In this document: positions 1 to 11,829 of the stretch, piece by piece
Position numbering within the stretch: position 1 is the stretch's first letter
Layout: each line of letters starts with the position of its first letter
Assembly: GCA_947095585.1 (NCBI GenBank)
Contig: OX352763.1
Location: 116,911,908-116,975,907 of the forward strand
Source: Nephrocerus scutellatus
Taxonomy: Eukaryota; Arthropoda; Insecta; Diptera; Pipunculidae
Direction of reading: 5' to 3'
Length of the DNA: 64,000 bases
Made by a program: the position numbers and the translations under genes
The notes under the pieces: generated by a model
Told to the model about the DNA's origin: nothing
The model's database searches: none
The model's input: the letters and a program-made list of their open reading frames with translations, nothing else

Positions 1-640
1 CTAAGCGAATCCTATATCCGATGCCATGCCATCGTTGAAATGACCACATATTTACCGTCGCCAAAAATGCTGCGAAATGTTTCGGTTTTCTAACCCGGTG
101 CAAGAAATATTTTACTCCCTCTGATCTGGCTACTATCTACAAGACTTTTATTCGCCCTAAACTTGGGTACAATTGCCATATCTGGTCTGGTGTGCCTAAA
201 ACTACCTTGCAAGTAGATAGAATTCAAAATCGCGCGATAAAACTTATCGGTGACGCAAATATTGCGAAATCAATAGATTCGCTTGAACACCGCAGGAACG
301 TTTCATGTTTGTCAATTTGTTTTATCCTTTCTTCCACCAGCGGTGCTCAAGAGAACTAACCAGCTGCATGCCGCCTCTCCTTGGATTCAACCGCAATACT
401 CGTGGCGCTATAATTGCTCATCGATATACCCTCAAGCCCATCTTCGGACGTACAGTTAAGTTAAGGGATTCGTTTTTCAGCCGTACAACACGTATGTGGA
501 ATGCTCTGTCTTTCCACATCACTGTGATCCACAGGAATTCTAAACACAAGCTCCACGCTTCTTTCTTCCCAAAAACACCTTTAAATAAAATCCAACTCAG
601 AAACAAAAACTACAACTAATTAAACGAAAGCAACAAAGAA
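1..640 (+). mobile_element. Jockey-like LINE, 3' end of reverse-transcriptase ORF (decayed)
   Basis: The plus strand encodes, with frame changes near 60 and 300, the C-terminal part of a non-LTR retrotransposon ORF2. Readable motifs in order are a WNDHIF-like box, IYKTFIRPKLGYNCHIWSG, DRIQNRAIKLIGD, SLEHRRNVSCLSI and the closing FFSRTTRMWNALS. This order is characteristic of Jockey-type reverse transcriptases after the catalytic palm. The catalytic FADD region lies before the window. A related truncated copy is on the minus strand at 51,831-52,855, and the RTTRMWN tail is also echoed near 23,920. The A-rich stretch at 610-700 could be its 3' tail. Frameshifts make it inactive. Confidence 0.8.
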
Positions 641-1589
641 TGCAAAAGGAGTTGAAAGACGAAAATGGACAAAAAAAATGAAAACTCTAAAAAGAATATA
701 AAACGATAAAAGTCGATAGTCCGCGTTTTTGTTCACCACCAGTAAATTAACTCGCTCACCAAACTGATACCACAGCACAATACTACCGCCGAAAGGTCCC
801 TTATTGCTTCGATGCTTCCAGCAGTTGGTGGTGATTGGTGTTCCCCAGTAAGCAACTTACCCAACTCAGCGTGTACATGCGTGTGTACATTTGAATTATG
901 TAGGAATACATACTTAAGTAGAAAAAGTATCAATAAACATGAAATTATAGTACATCATATAATTCTCATATATGTATACACTCAACCTATAAAGAAAATT
1001 TCAACTGGGGAGAACATTTTTAATATAGATACAAAATGAAGATGTTCAGTAAGCAGCCGTTAGCACGAGCCTTGCTTCAAATTAGATTTAATAATAAAAT
1101 ATGGCAGTTCATTTGAGTATTCGGACTGTCAGTTATTTTGTTAAGTAGTTTTTTGAAGGTTTGACCAATAACGGAAGCTCATGATTTAATGGGCACTGAG
1201 TCTATCTATAGTTTATCTATCTTATGAGTAAAAATTCTCAAAAATTCTGCGTTTCTAAGTGAAAAGTGTCTAAATGTAAAGTATAAATAAATAAATAAAT
1301 CCCACGTAGATTAGTTTTTTAATTCTAATATAGACAGTACGTTATTTAATTATTACTTATAACAGTATTTTATCTGTTTGAAAAAAAAGGGCATTGAAAA
1401 GTAAATTTAACAAGAAGATATTTTTCATGTTTATCATATTAACGAGTATTCATTTGTCATACATACGAGTAGATGAAACCGATTGCGTGTGTACTATCTC
1501 TTCTCTCTTGATAAATGTGATTACACTTAACGTGATATTAACCCATAAATACATATTATATTAAAGGGTGGGCGGGCAATATAAAAGAT
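641..1589. other. AT-rich spacer, no gene seen
   Basis: No ORF with a recognisable domain and no splice-bounded exon. It contains short AT-rich runs and a small AAAT repeat near 1,275-1,295. The two overlapping short ORFs at 733-1,039 have no codon or domain support. Confidence 0.6.
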
Positions 1590-2214
1590 TGTTTTTAAAA
1601 ACGCTAAAAAAATGAGTATACATCAATATGTTGTTGAAAATTATTGTGAAGGTTGGAGTCTTCGATTTAAAAATGAAAACAATTTCGTTCATATGGGTCC
1701 TTCTGCTGGCCTTACATTAAGCCACCATGTGAGTCCAGTTTTCAAGAACTTTTCCGATCATTTCGGCGCCTATCGCGCGAATAGCAGTCGTAATGTTATG
1801 TTTTAAAGCTGGAATTGTCTCTCGATTATCCGCATAACATCTATCCTTAACCGGCATCCCATAACAAAAAAAGTCCATCGGCGTCAAATCGTAGCTCCGC
1901 GCAGGCCAATTGTCATCTCCAAAACGGCTGGCGCACAAGACATTGATTGTCAATCGGCTTGTATGTCATGTGGCGTCATATTGTTGAAACCAAAGGTCGT
2001 CCACATTCATGGCGTCGATTTGAGACCATAAAAAGTTAGTCAGGTGGCTCTATAACGGTCTTAATTGACGGTAACGGCGTTCCCAGCAGTGTTTTAAAAG
2101 AAAAATGGACCACAAACCAAAATCTAAACCAAACCGTCTCTCTTGATGGATGCATTGGCTTCTCTACGATCAAGTGTCGCTGTTCCAAACCCCAAAGCTC
2201 CTGAGATGGAAATT
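1590..2214 (-). mobile_element. Tc1/mariner-superfamily transposase, C-terminal fragment (copy 1)
   Basis: Read on the minus strand, degraded frames give a DDLWFQQYDAT-like box, then NWPARSYDLTPMDFF, a VKDRCYADNRETIPALK stretch, ENWTHMV and a CKASR..H.NEI tail. WPxRSxDLTPxDFF carries the third acidic catalytic residue region of IS630/Tc1/mariner-type DDE transposases, and the NWTxRVxxC tail is common in this insect family. The N-terminal half is missing and there are several stops, so it is dead. It lies head to head with a second copy at 2,301-3,643. Confidence 0.75.
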
Positions 2215-2300
2215 TCTGCAAATTTTACACACATGTGTATCTCCGATTGGCAACACTTTTTGTAAAAATCTGGTACTGATCGGTCCCGGAGCATATAGTG
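2215..2300 (-). repeat. Fragment of the ACACATGTGT repeat family
   Basis: This segment contains the 10-bp palindrome ACACATGTGT followed by a CAACACTTTTTGTAAAAA-type run and a GATCGGTCCCGG motif. It is the reverse complement of part of the long repeats at about 12,340-12,420 and 20,205-20,285. It sits between two opposed transposase fragments. Confidence 0.7.
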
Positions 2301-3643
2301 AACATTCGGGAATTTTATAATGGAAATGTATACAATTAAGCAGCGCATTGAAATTGATTTTACTTGTGCATTGAACATTAGGGCAGTTCAAAAGCATACT
2401 GCCGATATTTCAATGTGAGAAATGCACCCAGTAAGGGCGTTATTCAGCGATTGGTTCTGAGTTTTCGACAACATGGTTCTGTTAGTACCCAACCAAGGCT
2501 CGGTATACCTAGATTAGCTCGATCAGAACAAAACTTAAAGCTTGTAAGGCAAAGTGTTGAAGACGAACCAGAAACGTCTATTCAAAGACATGCTGCCCAA
2601 TGAGTTCTGTCCCATTCGTCACTGCACACTATTTTGAGACGGGATTAGCATTTGCTTCCTTACAAGGTGCAACTAGTGCAAGAATTAAAGTCAAACGACA
2701 AACTGCAGCGCCTTGATTATTCAGTGCAGTTTCAACAACTGAACACGGAATATGCTGAATTTCTTCGTAACTTGATTATGAATGATGAGCCCATTTTCAC
2801 TTAAGTGGGTACGTCAACGAATAGAATTGCAGAATTCGGGGTAATGAAGATCTACACATGAACGGCAATTACACCACCATATTTGGGTGTACCGTTTGGT
2901 GTGGTGTTACGTCGGATACAATAATTAGGTCCTATTTTTTCGAAAACCAAAATGGCAATGCGGCAACGGTTACTGGCGAGCGGTATCATGTTATGTTGCG
3001 AGGCTTTATTCGTCTATCGATAGAAAATCGACCTCATATGTGGTTTCTACAAAATGGGGCTGCTCCACATACTGCAAGGGCCAGACTGCGGCTCATAAGA
3101 GAAATTTTTGTTGATTGAATTATTTCAAGGAGTACGAAAATGCAATGGCCCCCACGCTATCCCGCTATTTGACTAAAACTCGAGAACCCCTGGATCGATT
3201 GACTTGGGCAATATGTGGCTCTGTAGTCGTGATATTTAAATTTTTCGCATTTATGGTACGATTTCTTAAATAAAAATAAGTTTGCTGTTTTTTTGGTGGA
3301 AGTGGAGTCGAGATATTTACGAATAAATACATTTACTGATATTTGTTCATATCAGAATGTAATGTACGTTGGCTATGATTGTTGAAATGTTTATAATTAT
3401 GCTGAATTCTGGTAGGTGGCGCTGTATTCCTACTTTTGTATTTGTTGGTCGACTTCGTTGTCGAACTTTGAGTCGAATTGTTGCATGTAGTTAAAATGTG
3501 CGCTTAAACAAACTGATCGAATGAAAATAGTTTATCGTTAATGGGTTTTCCTTTTTTAGGTAATATTATGAAAACAATTCATTGGAAAATTAAAAAAGTT
3601 ATTAGTATTTTAAATTCTTCGCTACTTTTCGGACACCCTGTAT
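2301..3643 (+). mobile_element. Tc1/mariner-superfamily element, decayed full-length-like copy
   Basis: The plus strand carries an almost complete but frame-broken transposase. An N-terminal MYTIKQRIEI helix-turn-helix start (about 2,327) is followed by SKGVIQRLV, GSVSTQPRLGIPRLARSEQN, ETSIQR, a KVQLVQELK block, FLRNLIMNDEPIF (first catalytic D region), NCRIWG, TVWCGV, WFLQNGAAPHTAR (second catalytic region normally QQDGA; the D is changed to N) and a degraded WPPRYP. The right end at about 3,620-3,643 reads ACTTTTCGGACACCCTGTAT, typical of mariner-type terminal repeats. Stops at several points and the lost aspartate make it inactive. Confidence 0.78.
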
Positions 3644-5809
3644 AATAATTGTCCCAAAACTACAGCAACAGTTGGAAAATGATTTTATTTAATGTCTTTA
3701 ATGAGCAATTACAATGGATTGTACAAATTTCTCTATTTAACCACACTGTTGGAATAATCAGCCAACACCACACAGATTAACAGAAAAAATATAAAATTTA
3801 AAAACAAAAACAAAATAATAGCCAATATAATAACCAACCACACACCACCACCTCAACATAAACTCAAACCGCCCATTCACAACTTGACTGGCAAAAAATA
3901 AACTCTCTGCTTTGTTTGACGGACAAATGACAAAATTTTATTATCACACATACTTTGACACTTTGCTTAATTATCAATCAATTGCAATAGAACAAAATAA
4001 ACAACACAATGTAGAATAAATCGTCTGTTTCACAAAAAAAAATTTCGGGCAGTTTGGTGTAAATATTAATATGGATATGTAGTTTTAAAAACAAGTGCCA
4101 GAATGGTTCCCGAACCATAAACATAAAAATGTTCAACTTCTAAAAATAATCTAAAAAAAAAAAACAGAGCGGCATTTGTGCGATGGCCAACGAGTATTTC
4201 AAAATTCAGGCGAATAGGACAGTATGCAAAATTGCAGAGAGAAAGCGAAAAAAACGATTAATGAATGCCTCTTTCGATGAGATCAAACAATACCCGAAAA
4301 AAAACTCACGGGTAAGCAGTCAAAATTACAGAGTTTTCATGGTTTTCGTGGTGAATGCTTTGCAAATAGAACGCCAACCCGAAACCGAATTTGACAAGAA
4401 CAACAAACTGAGAAATTAGTCTCGCTCTTCGCCATCTTGCTGAGTAAACGAAACTATACCCGACTCGTAGTAACGTTACAGTGTCGGTTGCACAACTTTG
4501 CAAATATTTAAAACAAAAAAACCAAACCGTACCCCGGGTACAGTTTGCAAATAACACGTTAAACCAAAACCACCAAATAGAAATCTTAACTATTCCCTAC
4601 AATTTGAAAGAGCTATAAGTTTCAAGACATATCACGACAATCTCTGTTCTAATTTGAAATAATTACTAAAGAACTGTTTCTGCTTCCTTCCGATCTAATT
4701 AATTTTACTTTATATTTCATTTTTTGGTAGTTCTATTACAACTCAAAAGTAAATTTTTTTTTCATTACGTTCTACCAATAAAAAAAAAGATTAGATCTGT
4801 GAAATGTGGTCATATTATGCTATGATTTGATTGAGTTTTCCTGGCAGAACGAAAACAAAATGAGTTAATTTAAGAACTGGATTGTAAACAAATAATAAAG
4901 TATGTTTGGACTTTCAGATTTTCTCTTTTACTATCTTACTGTAGTCCTATAAAAAGCAAATGTCTGCGCGTTATTTTACGAGCCTTTGAAAGTACACACA
5001 CCTTTGACTTCTTATTTTATTCATCGAAAAACAGCGATGGCAATGTGGAGAGCACAACTTTCTTGTGTCGCATGTGGCTCATTCACATATTCAAAATCCT
5101 CTCGTTATTGGAATGGAATTTATACAATATTCTCACTTTTATCTGACAATACAATAATCAAATAATATTAAACAGACACAATTTTTTTATAATGTGAATG
5201 TGCAGACTAATTAACATTCGGCTTATTGTGAACATTTAACAATGACAAATTATGATTATAATAGACTTTCGTGTGCATGGACTAGTGTCAAATATCAACG
5301 AAATGCTTGCTCATGGTTATAATGAAATTTTTCCTGCATTAGCATTTGTCTCTGTTTTTCGTATTTAAAAGACAAATGTCAAATTTACACAAGTAACAAG
5401 TAAATGTAAAAAAACTTAGTTTTTCGGGTACAAACGTTTATGTATATGTACATCGAAACACGCCACAGTCGTTTATTATTTGGTAATAATCGCCAAAATA
5501 TCTCTTCTTGAGGTCATCAAAGTATTTCTTATTTCAAAGTATTTTCTTTTTCGCTTCACACGCGAATCGCGACACGCGTCAAACGCGGAATATCAAAATG
5601 AACCCCAGAAATTGAGCTGCTCACAAAATTTCAAACCTCTAAGTCGTGCGAAAGGTGGTTAAAAAAGACCTAAAATAAAAAGGAGAAATTTCAAACCATC
5701 ACACGTGCCACATATGCATGAGCACGCATAGGCAAATTTGCTAGCAAGTGTCCATTATAATTTAGGCTTAAGACTTATTTATGACTTAAAAAAAATGGAG
5801 GTGTGGACA
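3644..5809. other. AT-rich spacer, no gene seen
   Basis: No convincing coding exon on either strand. Short ORFs at 4,183-4,419, 4,306-4,557 and 5,480-5,662 lack domains, conserved motifs and good start context. About 65 bp at 5,258-5,322 is the reverse complement of 31,128-31,192 with few mismatches, so part of this spacer is a dispersed repeat. Confidence 0.55.
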
Positions 5810-6130
5810 CAACACGACTTTTTTTTACTATTAAAATTTGGGGACCCTCGGGCCTGGGGTCGGGAGCTCCCATACAAATTTTTTACAATACTTACCCGAT
5901 TTTCTTTAAATTTTATATACATGTGTATCTCAGATTGACAACACTTTTTTTTAAAAATTTTGGATACCGGGGTCATGAGCAACAATATTTTTTTTTTTAA
6001 ATAAACCCGATTTTCTTCAAATTTTATATACATGTGTATCTCCGATGGACAAAACTTTTTGTAAAATATTTGGAGAACCGAGCCCCGGGGTCGTAAGGCC
6101 GCATACAATTTTTTTTAAAAAAATTAACCC
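5810..6130 (-). repeat. Tandem units of the ACACATGTGT repeat family
   Basis: Two to three diverged units of roughly 110 bp, each with an ACATGTGTATCTC core, a TTTTTTGTAAAA run and a GGGGTCGGGAGCTCCC-type GC island. They are the reverse complement of 12,395-12,545 and 20,255-20,405. The cores at about 5,918 and 6,027 are about 109 bp apart. The block is interrupted at 6,131 by an RTE-like LINE fragment and resumes at 6,628. Confidence 0.8.
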
Positions 6131-6627
6131 GTTAGGCCAGAAAAGCATTGTTCCGTATGCACCTATTTACGAACGTTTGTAATCTTTTTGTTATAGTAGC
6201 CTTGAACCTTCCAAGTGCTGCACCCATACAAAAGCACAGATTCAACATTTTAACGGAACAGTCGGTCTTTAAGCTGATCGCATTGCTTCGCCATATCATG
6301 GACATCATTCCAAACACTGATTTTGCTTTGCTGATTCGGTTGACAATGTCCTGTTCGGTTCCACCTTCTGTCGAGACAATACTCCCAAGATAGTGGTCTC
6401 CGGCGCAAGGCGCCTTCACAAAATCGATGAACAGCAGGTGCAGTGGTGACCGGAACTCAACGCACTGTTCAATAATGATCCGCAGGGTGTTTATGTGGTC
6501 TACACAGGAGGATCCAGTGCGGAAACCTGCTTGTTCGGCATCGAGTGTATCTTCCATATGTTCCTTAATTCGCTCAAGTACTACTTTGGCTATTACCGTT
6601 GCAACTGCAGGAAGAACGCAAATGCCT
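6131..6627 (-). mobile_element. RTE-like LINE reverse transcriptase, internally deleted
   Basis: The minus strand gives an uninterrupted reading frame with RGICVLPAVATVIAKVVLER, EQAGFRTGSSCVDHINTLR and FIDFVKA, all typical of RTE/BovB-clade reverse transcriptases. It then jumps directly to YLGSIVSTEGGTEQD and the C-terminal RFKATITKRLQTFVNRC region. The segment that should hold the catalytic FADD motif is absent, so this is an internal deletion product that kept its frame. It is flanked on both sides by units of the same tandem repeat. Confidence 0.85.
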
Positions 6628-6835
6628 CTCAAATGTATCTCCGATGGACAATACTTTTTGTAAATTGTTTGGAGTGCCCATACAAATTTTTTGAAAATAA
6701 ACCCGATTTCTTCACATTTTAAACACATGTGTGTATCTCCGATGGATAAATCTTTTTGTAAAATTTTTGGCGTGGCACAGGAGGTGCCCATATAAATTTT
6801 TTTAAATTAGCCCGACTTTCTTCAATCATTTTACA
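6628..6835 (-). repeat. ACACATGTGT repeat family, right part
   Basis: Two further units with cores near 6,633 (AAATGTATCTCCGATGGACA) and 6,726 (ACACATGTGTGTATCTCCGA) continue the array at 5,810-6,130. Immediately beyond, at about 6,848-6,860, is a GACACCCTGTATA motif, a mariner-type terminal signature. Confidence 0.75.
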
Positions 6836-8480
6836 AACTTTTGTGCACGAATTAGGAGACACCCTGTATATACCTGCAGTAATTCGATTTTTGTTTATTG
6901 TTTGAATTGAAACGAGAATAATACCTATGCTTGCCGTAGATTTATGTTGCGAAATGTGTCTTTCAGCAAAAAATTCAAAATTTCGTTTCATACGAGGGAA
7001 AGTCACAGAGCCAGCAGATAATTTGAGACTGTGAGTAGGAGACAGAATAAGGTAAGACGAACATAGAGATGCGTACGCAGTGTGGGGCCTGAGAAACCGT
7101 TTCTATCCCAAAGACACCGACAAGTAACACGTGATGCTATGGCAGAAAAAACAGTTTTGGTTCTCGTCTATTGTGACTTTCCAGCCTTTACTCTAGTTCT
7201 TCGATTTTCGTGAGTTCATTTCTTTAAATTTTAATTAATAACTATGTATATAAAAACGAATTTGATAGTTATCCCATTTTTCAGAGAAAAAGTAAAAACA
7301 ATTACGATTATAAATTCTTCGTTATTTTGTTACTTATCGATTGGTGCAATATCAAGTGCACATTTCTATTCATTCATAATTAGGTAGGGTAAACAAAGAG
7401 AAAAACATTTGTAGATATAATTATATGCATATACATATAAGGAAAAACCTTAACAAAATTTCTACCCACTGTGGACATACTACTAATCACATACTAACTA
7501 TACAATTTACAATCAGAAAAAGCGATTCTTTAATATTTTTCTCCAGGAATAGAATGCATTTTTAGGATTTTCTCTTCGGTTCAAATAAAACTGTGCTGCA
7601 AGCAAAACGACGGCAAGCTGTCAAAGTTTATGTGAATTCTAATACAAAGAGAAAAGTTAATACACTTTTTTAAACATTTTCTTGGTAGCAATATTTTTTT
7701 TGTAGCCTTGGTCGAGACAGGCCATGCTTGAAGTTAGTTTTGAAGAATTCACATTAATGACAGTCAATATGATTGTTTTGTTTTCAAATGATGTTTTACG
7801 TGTACATTTTTATATTAATTGTATATAGTGAAGCTTATTCATTTAAAATAAGTAAAATATGCAAATAAATGGTGGTATATACCTACTTACTAATGTATAT
7901 ACACTCATCCATCAGAATTGTTTTCGCATGTATATGTTCGCTTTCATTTCGACACCACATACAAAACCAATGAAAATGAATTTGTCGGGTTCAGTTCAGC
8001 CATTTGCAAATAAAAATGTGTTGAATTAAAACTGTTTATTCGTTAATAGAAAATTGACATATTTGATAGCTTCCTTATGTTTTCGTTACAGAATTGCTTG
8101 AATTTACTAAATAAACAACACACGGGATTATACACACAGCCAGAAGACGAAAAATCCGATTTTTCTGTCGAAGCCAAACAATTTTATTGCCCCCGCGCGC
8201 GCAAAAAAGAACGAATTATGGTGAGTTTGATGACGAATGAACATCGTCCACTGTGAGTACGATAACGAAATACGAACAAGGAGGAGATAAGAATTAAAAA
8301 ACAGAAGAGAACGAACTCGTTTTAAATGCTGGTTGTTGGCTGCTTGGTGATTTAACATCGTTGCCAGGTCTGACTTATTGCATTAAAAAATTAAATTGAA
8401 TGTTGTCTATTAAAGAATATTTTAGTTGGCACTTTTTGCATTAAAAAGAAACTAAAACTAACTGGATAACAAAAGCAGTA
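6836..8480. other. Spacer, no gene seen
   Basis: No domain-bearing ORF and no splice-bounded exon recognised. The ORF at 8,128-8,358 (minus) has no recognisable motif. AT-rich and weakly structured. Confidence 0.55.
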
Positions 8481-8745
8481 ATATTTTATAGCTTAATTAA
8501 AGACTTCTTTTTATTTCAAATAATAATATAGATTTATGCCAATATTTCGGTCTTGCTGACCATTTTCAAGGCAATGTAAGTTTTTTCTGATTTCTGTGAT
8601 TTTCCTGACTATTCAGAAATTAATGGATAGTCATAGCTTAATAAATTGCCTTGAACATGGTCAGCAAGAGCCAAATATTGGCATAATCCTATATTATTCT
8701 TTTAAATAAATAAGTCTTTAATTAAGCTGTAAAATTTAATAAAAT
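8481..8745. mobile_element. Foldback MITE with about 90-bp terminal inverted repeats
   Basis: The left arm (about 8,481-8,579) and right arm (about 8,646-8,745) are inverted copies of each other with few mismatches. Landmarks are AGCTTAATTAAAGACTT at the outer ends, GCCAATATTTCGGTCTTGCT / AGCAAGAGCCAAATATTGGC in the middle and TTCAAGGCAAT / ATTGCCTTGAA at the inner ends. The unpaired centre is about 65 bp. There is no coding capacity. This is the architecture of a foldback or MITE-type DNA transposon; superfamily unknown. Confidence 0.8.
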
Positions 8746-10616
8746 TATAAAAAACTTTAAAATATTAGTTAATATTTAGAGTAGTAATCGTATTTCTATA
8801 TCATATTATATTAATAATCTCTGAAAAATATTATTTAAATAAATTTAAGATTGATTATATAGTGTTATATATTAAACTCTGTTTGAAATTTTTAAAAACA
8901 TTAGATTTACAAAAATATATATGTTACATTGCTAATCCAACAAAATTACAAATGTAGTTAGTGTACAAGTCAATTTCAGATTTGCCTTATCTTATTTGTT
9001 ATATAGTAAGTACTAGAACTATAAAATAAATTTTAGATAACATGCACTTTGACGAATTTAGTTGCCATTTGTTAAAACAAATAAATAATAAATAGCTGGC
9101 AGGGCTTACATTTTCAATAGGTGGGGAAAATTATTTTACCACACACGACAGACCAGTTACGGTGGGAAGCAAACGAGTAGTAATGAGTACACATGTATGT
9201 GAAATAAAGGAAATAAGAAGCAGAAAATTACCTTTTCAAAGCAAGAGAAATCAACGTAGCAGGCTACTATTATGTTGCTATGGGATCCTTGTAGAATATT
9301 TACTTTGTTAAGATTGTAATTTCACTATTTTACACGGCATACTTGCCGCTTGATGAAAAATTTAATAGTCGCAAAATATTACACTTTATGCAACAACCTA
9401 ACCACAAAACGAGGAGCCAAACGAACGAGAACCAAGAAACGACTTGGAACGACGAACAACGAGAAAGAAGCCTTCTGTCTGCTCGTCAATTAGATTCTTG
9501 TTTTTTAATAATGATGATCAAAATCAAACTTTTGATGTTTTGCTGGGAAATGTGACTGCTACAACCGTTAATTGTATTAAATTTTAAAAAGTTTTCAAAA
9601 ATTTACACAAAGTTTTCAAACCCGTATTACTTTTAATGCACTTGAATTGCAATCGTCAAAATACAAAAAAATATCCGAAGAAATAAAAATCGGTTTCCGT
9701 CGTTGGTCGTCAATGACTGTGTGTGTGACGTCTTTCACTCGTATTTTTTTTCTGATCCCACTCACTGTCCCACTTCTACGCTTTTCGGATTACTGCCATC
9801 GTTTTCAATCGCGCCTTTCACCGCTCTCCTAACCAGAACAAATAATTTTTTCAATTATATTTTAACAAATAATTTAACTTTTTTATAATTGGATAAGGTT
9901 TTATTGTCTTGAAGATCGTCTTTGGTCGGAACAAGGGACATAACGAAAACGAAGCAAGTGAAAAATATTTTCTATCTCTGCAGGGTCACAGTCACACACG
10001 ATGCAGACAGAAGACAGAGAAGACTGGTTCTTCTGATTGCTGACATAGCGAATTGTCCCTCGCCGGCAGCAAGCTTGTGGTAGCCATTTTTTCAAAAATT
10101 TCATTTGGTGCAAGAGAGAAGGAAAGTATTGTCATTAGGCGTTAAAAGAATTTAATAAAAAGAGGAAGATGTACATTTCATCAATACAGCGGCTTGCGCT
10201 GACAATTGTGATGAGAAATTTCCTCTTTTCTGATGTATTTTCAATGGCGAATGCCGAATTGAATTATAATTTAGTTTTGTTATATTTTTGTATGTATTGT
10301 TTACGGTATATTAATATTTTATGTTATTTGTAGATCCTAATATTGAATAAGTGAATAAGTAAATTAAATAAAACAAATAATAAATTCAATGATAACTTAG
10401 ATTTCAAAAATTGAATTTGGTAAACAAATGCATTTAAAAATAGGCATATATGTCCATAAAAAACTCTGCCTGTGATAAATTAGTCATGGATTGTATACAG
10501 TATAATATTTTATATTATTAAACCGTAAAATAAGAGATCTTAATATTGAGTTTACAAATTAAGTAAAACAAATCAGATATGCAAAGATTACAATCGGGTT
10601 ATTTATGAATTGTAAA
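8746..10616. other. AT-rich spacer, no gene seen
   Basis: No supported gene. A 70-codon minus-strand ORF at 9,901-10,113 is fairly GC-rich for its surroundings but has no recognised domain. The short ORFs at 9,343-9,555 and 9,647-9,888 are likewise unrecognised. Confidence 0.5.
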
Positions 10617-10713
10617 AATATTATAAAAAATAAAAGAATTCTAAAGTTGCTTCAAATAATCAAGTATTTTAAAATTGTCCACTCCGCAGAGAGTACTTAT
10701 TGTAAACTAGGCA
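10617..10713 (+). repeat. Direct repeat, distal copy (pair with 12,648-12,742)
   Basis: About 95 bp beginning AAAATAAAAGAATTCTAAAG, with GTTGCTTCAAATAAT, AAGTATTTTAAAA, CCGCAGAGAGTAC and TATTGTAAAC. The same order recurs at 12,648-12,742 in the same orientation at roughly 85% identity by eye. Together the pair brackets a 1.9-kb block of tandem and dispersed repeats. Confidence 0.75.
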
Positions 10714-10856
10714 TTATTATTATTGTTACATTATTTTATTTTTTTTATTTTTTTGGGCGTGTCTCAATTTTCATGTAAGGTGGATTAATTTATATTTATT
10801 ACAAATGATTGAGTTTTTTCATAACAAAAATAGGTGATGTTCTTTCCCTCTTTCTT

Positions 10857-11135
10857 TCTTTTAAAGGCGTGCTTGAATATTATGGGTACACTATAAAATA
10901 CTATCCGCTCAATATTTTTCAATTAATTAAAATTTAGAAATGAGTTTTTTCTTTTAAAAGGCGATTTTGAAAATTGTGGATGCACTGTAAAATACCGTAC
11001 GCTCAATTAATTTATATATATATCAATTGATTTACATTTAGAAATTGTCCTTTTAAATTGCGATTTTGAAAGTTATGGACACAGTGAGCTAAATAAACTG
11101 TAAAATATTATATTTAGATAGGAGTTTTTCCTTTT
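10857..11135 (+). repeat. Three diverged tandem units of about 80-100 bp
   Basis: Units beginning near 10,860, 10,954 and 11,053 share a TTAAAGGCG/TTAAATTGCG start, GGGTACACT / GGATGCACT / GGACACAGT, a TAAAATA box, CGCTCAAT and an ATTTAGAAAT-TTTTCTTTT end. No ORF is involved. Confidence 0.65.
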
Positions 11136-11208
11136 TAAAAGTTTTTGAAAAGCTGCATCATGGTATATCATGTAATTATGTAAAAAAAACTCAATCATAT
11201 TATATATG

Positions 11209-11790
11209 ACTCAATTATTATATGAAATACCACATGAACCAAATATAACTTGATCAAACTTCCGTTAAAATTAGGCCACGACCATAAAAATAGTACGACT
11301 GTATAGAACTAATTTTCACCTTTCATGTGAAACCAATATATCACTCTAAAACACGCCTCCTCTGAACTTTCGTACTAAACTAAGTTTTTGGCTCTTACTC
11401 TGTCGAGGGTGGTTTTTTATAAGATGAAAGATATTTTTATTACTAATTTATCCTTATGACATCCCATGACATTCATCAAACCATCATCGATATTTCACTC
11501 AATTATATGAAAAACCATATGAGCAAAACACAACTAGATCAAAATTCAGTCCAAATTGGCCCACGCCCATAACTGTGTAGCTGTGTAGAACTAATTTTCA
11601 CATTTTATTTGATACTAACATTTAGGCCCGCTCACTTTTAAACACGCCCCCTACTGAACTTTCATGTGAGAGTCAGTTTTTGGCTCTAACTCTGTCGAGC
11701 CATAAGACGAAAGGTATTTTTATTACCTTTTACATGATACCAATTAACTCCCTAATATCCATCAAACCACTGAGAAAAATTAATTTTTCA
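11209..11790 (+). repeat. Tandem duplication, two units of about 288 bp
   Basis: A unit beginning CTCAATTATTATATGAAA at 11,211 is repeated at about 11,499. Shared blocks are CCACATGA/CCATATGA, TTGGCCCACG, TAGAACTAATTTTCAC, AACACGCC, TTTTTGGCTCT, ACTCTGTCGAG and AAGATGAAAG. The copies are clearly diverged but collinear. Confidence 0.75.
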
Positions 11791-11829
11791 AAAAACTTTG
11801 GAAGCTACTTTTCGAATCAATAAATAAAA

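Noticed and set aside
4183..4419. 78-codon Lys/Arg-rich ORF
   Set aside because: No motif, no splice partners and AT-rich codon use; not distinguishable from chance.
9901..10113. 70-codon minus-strand ORF with several Cys residues (CIVCDCD)
   Set aside because: No recognisable zinc-binding spacing or splice-bounded context; cannot be supported as a gene.
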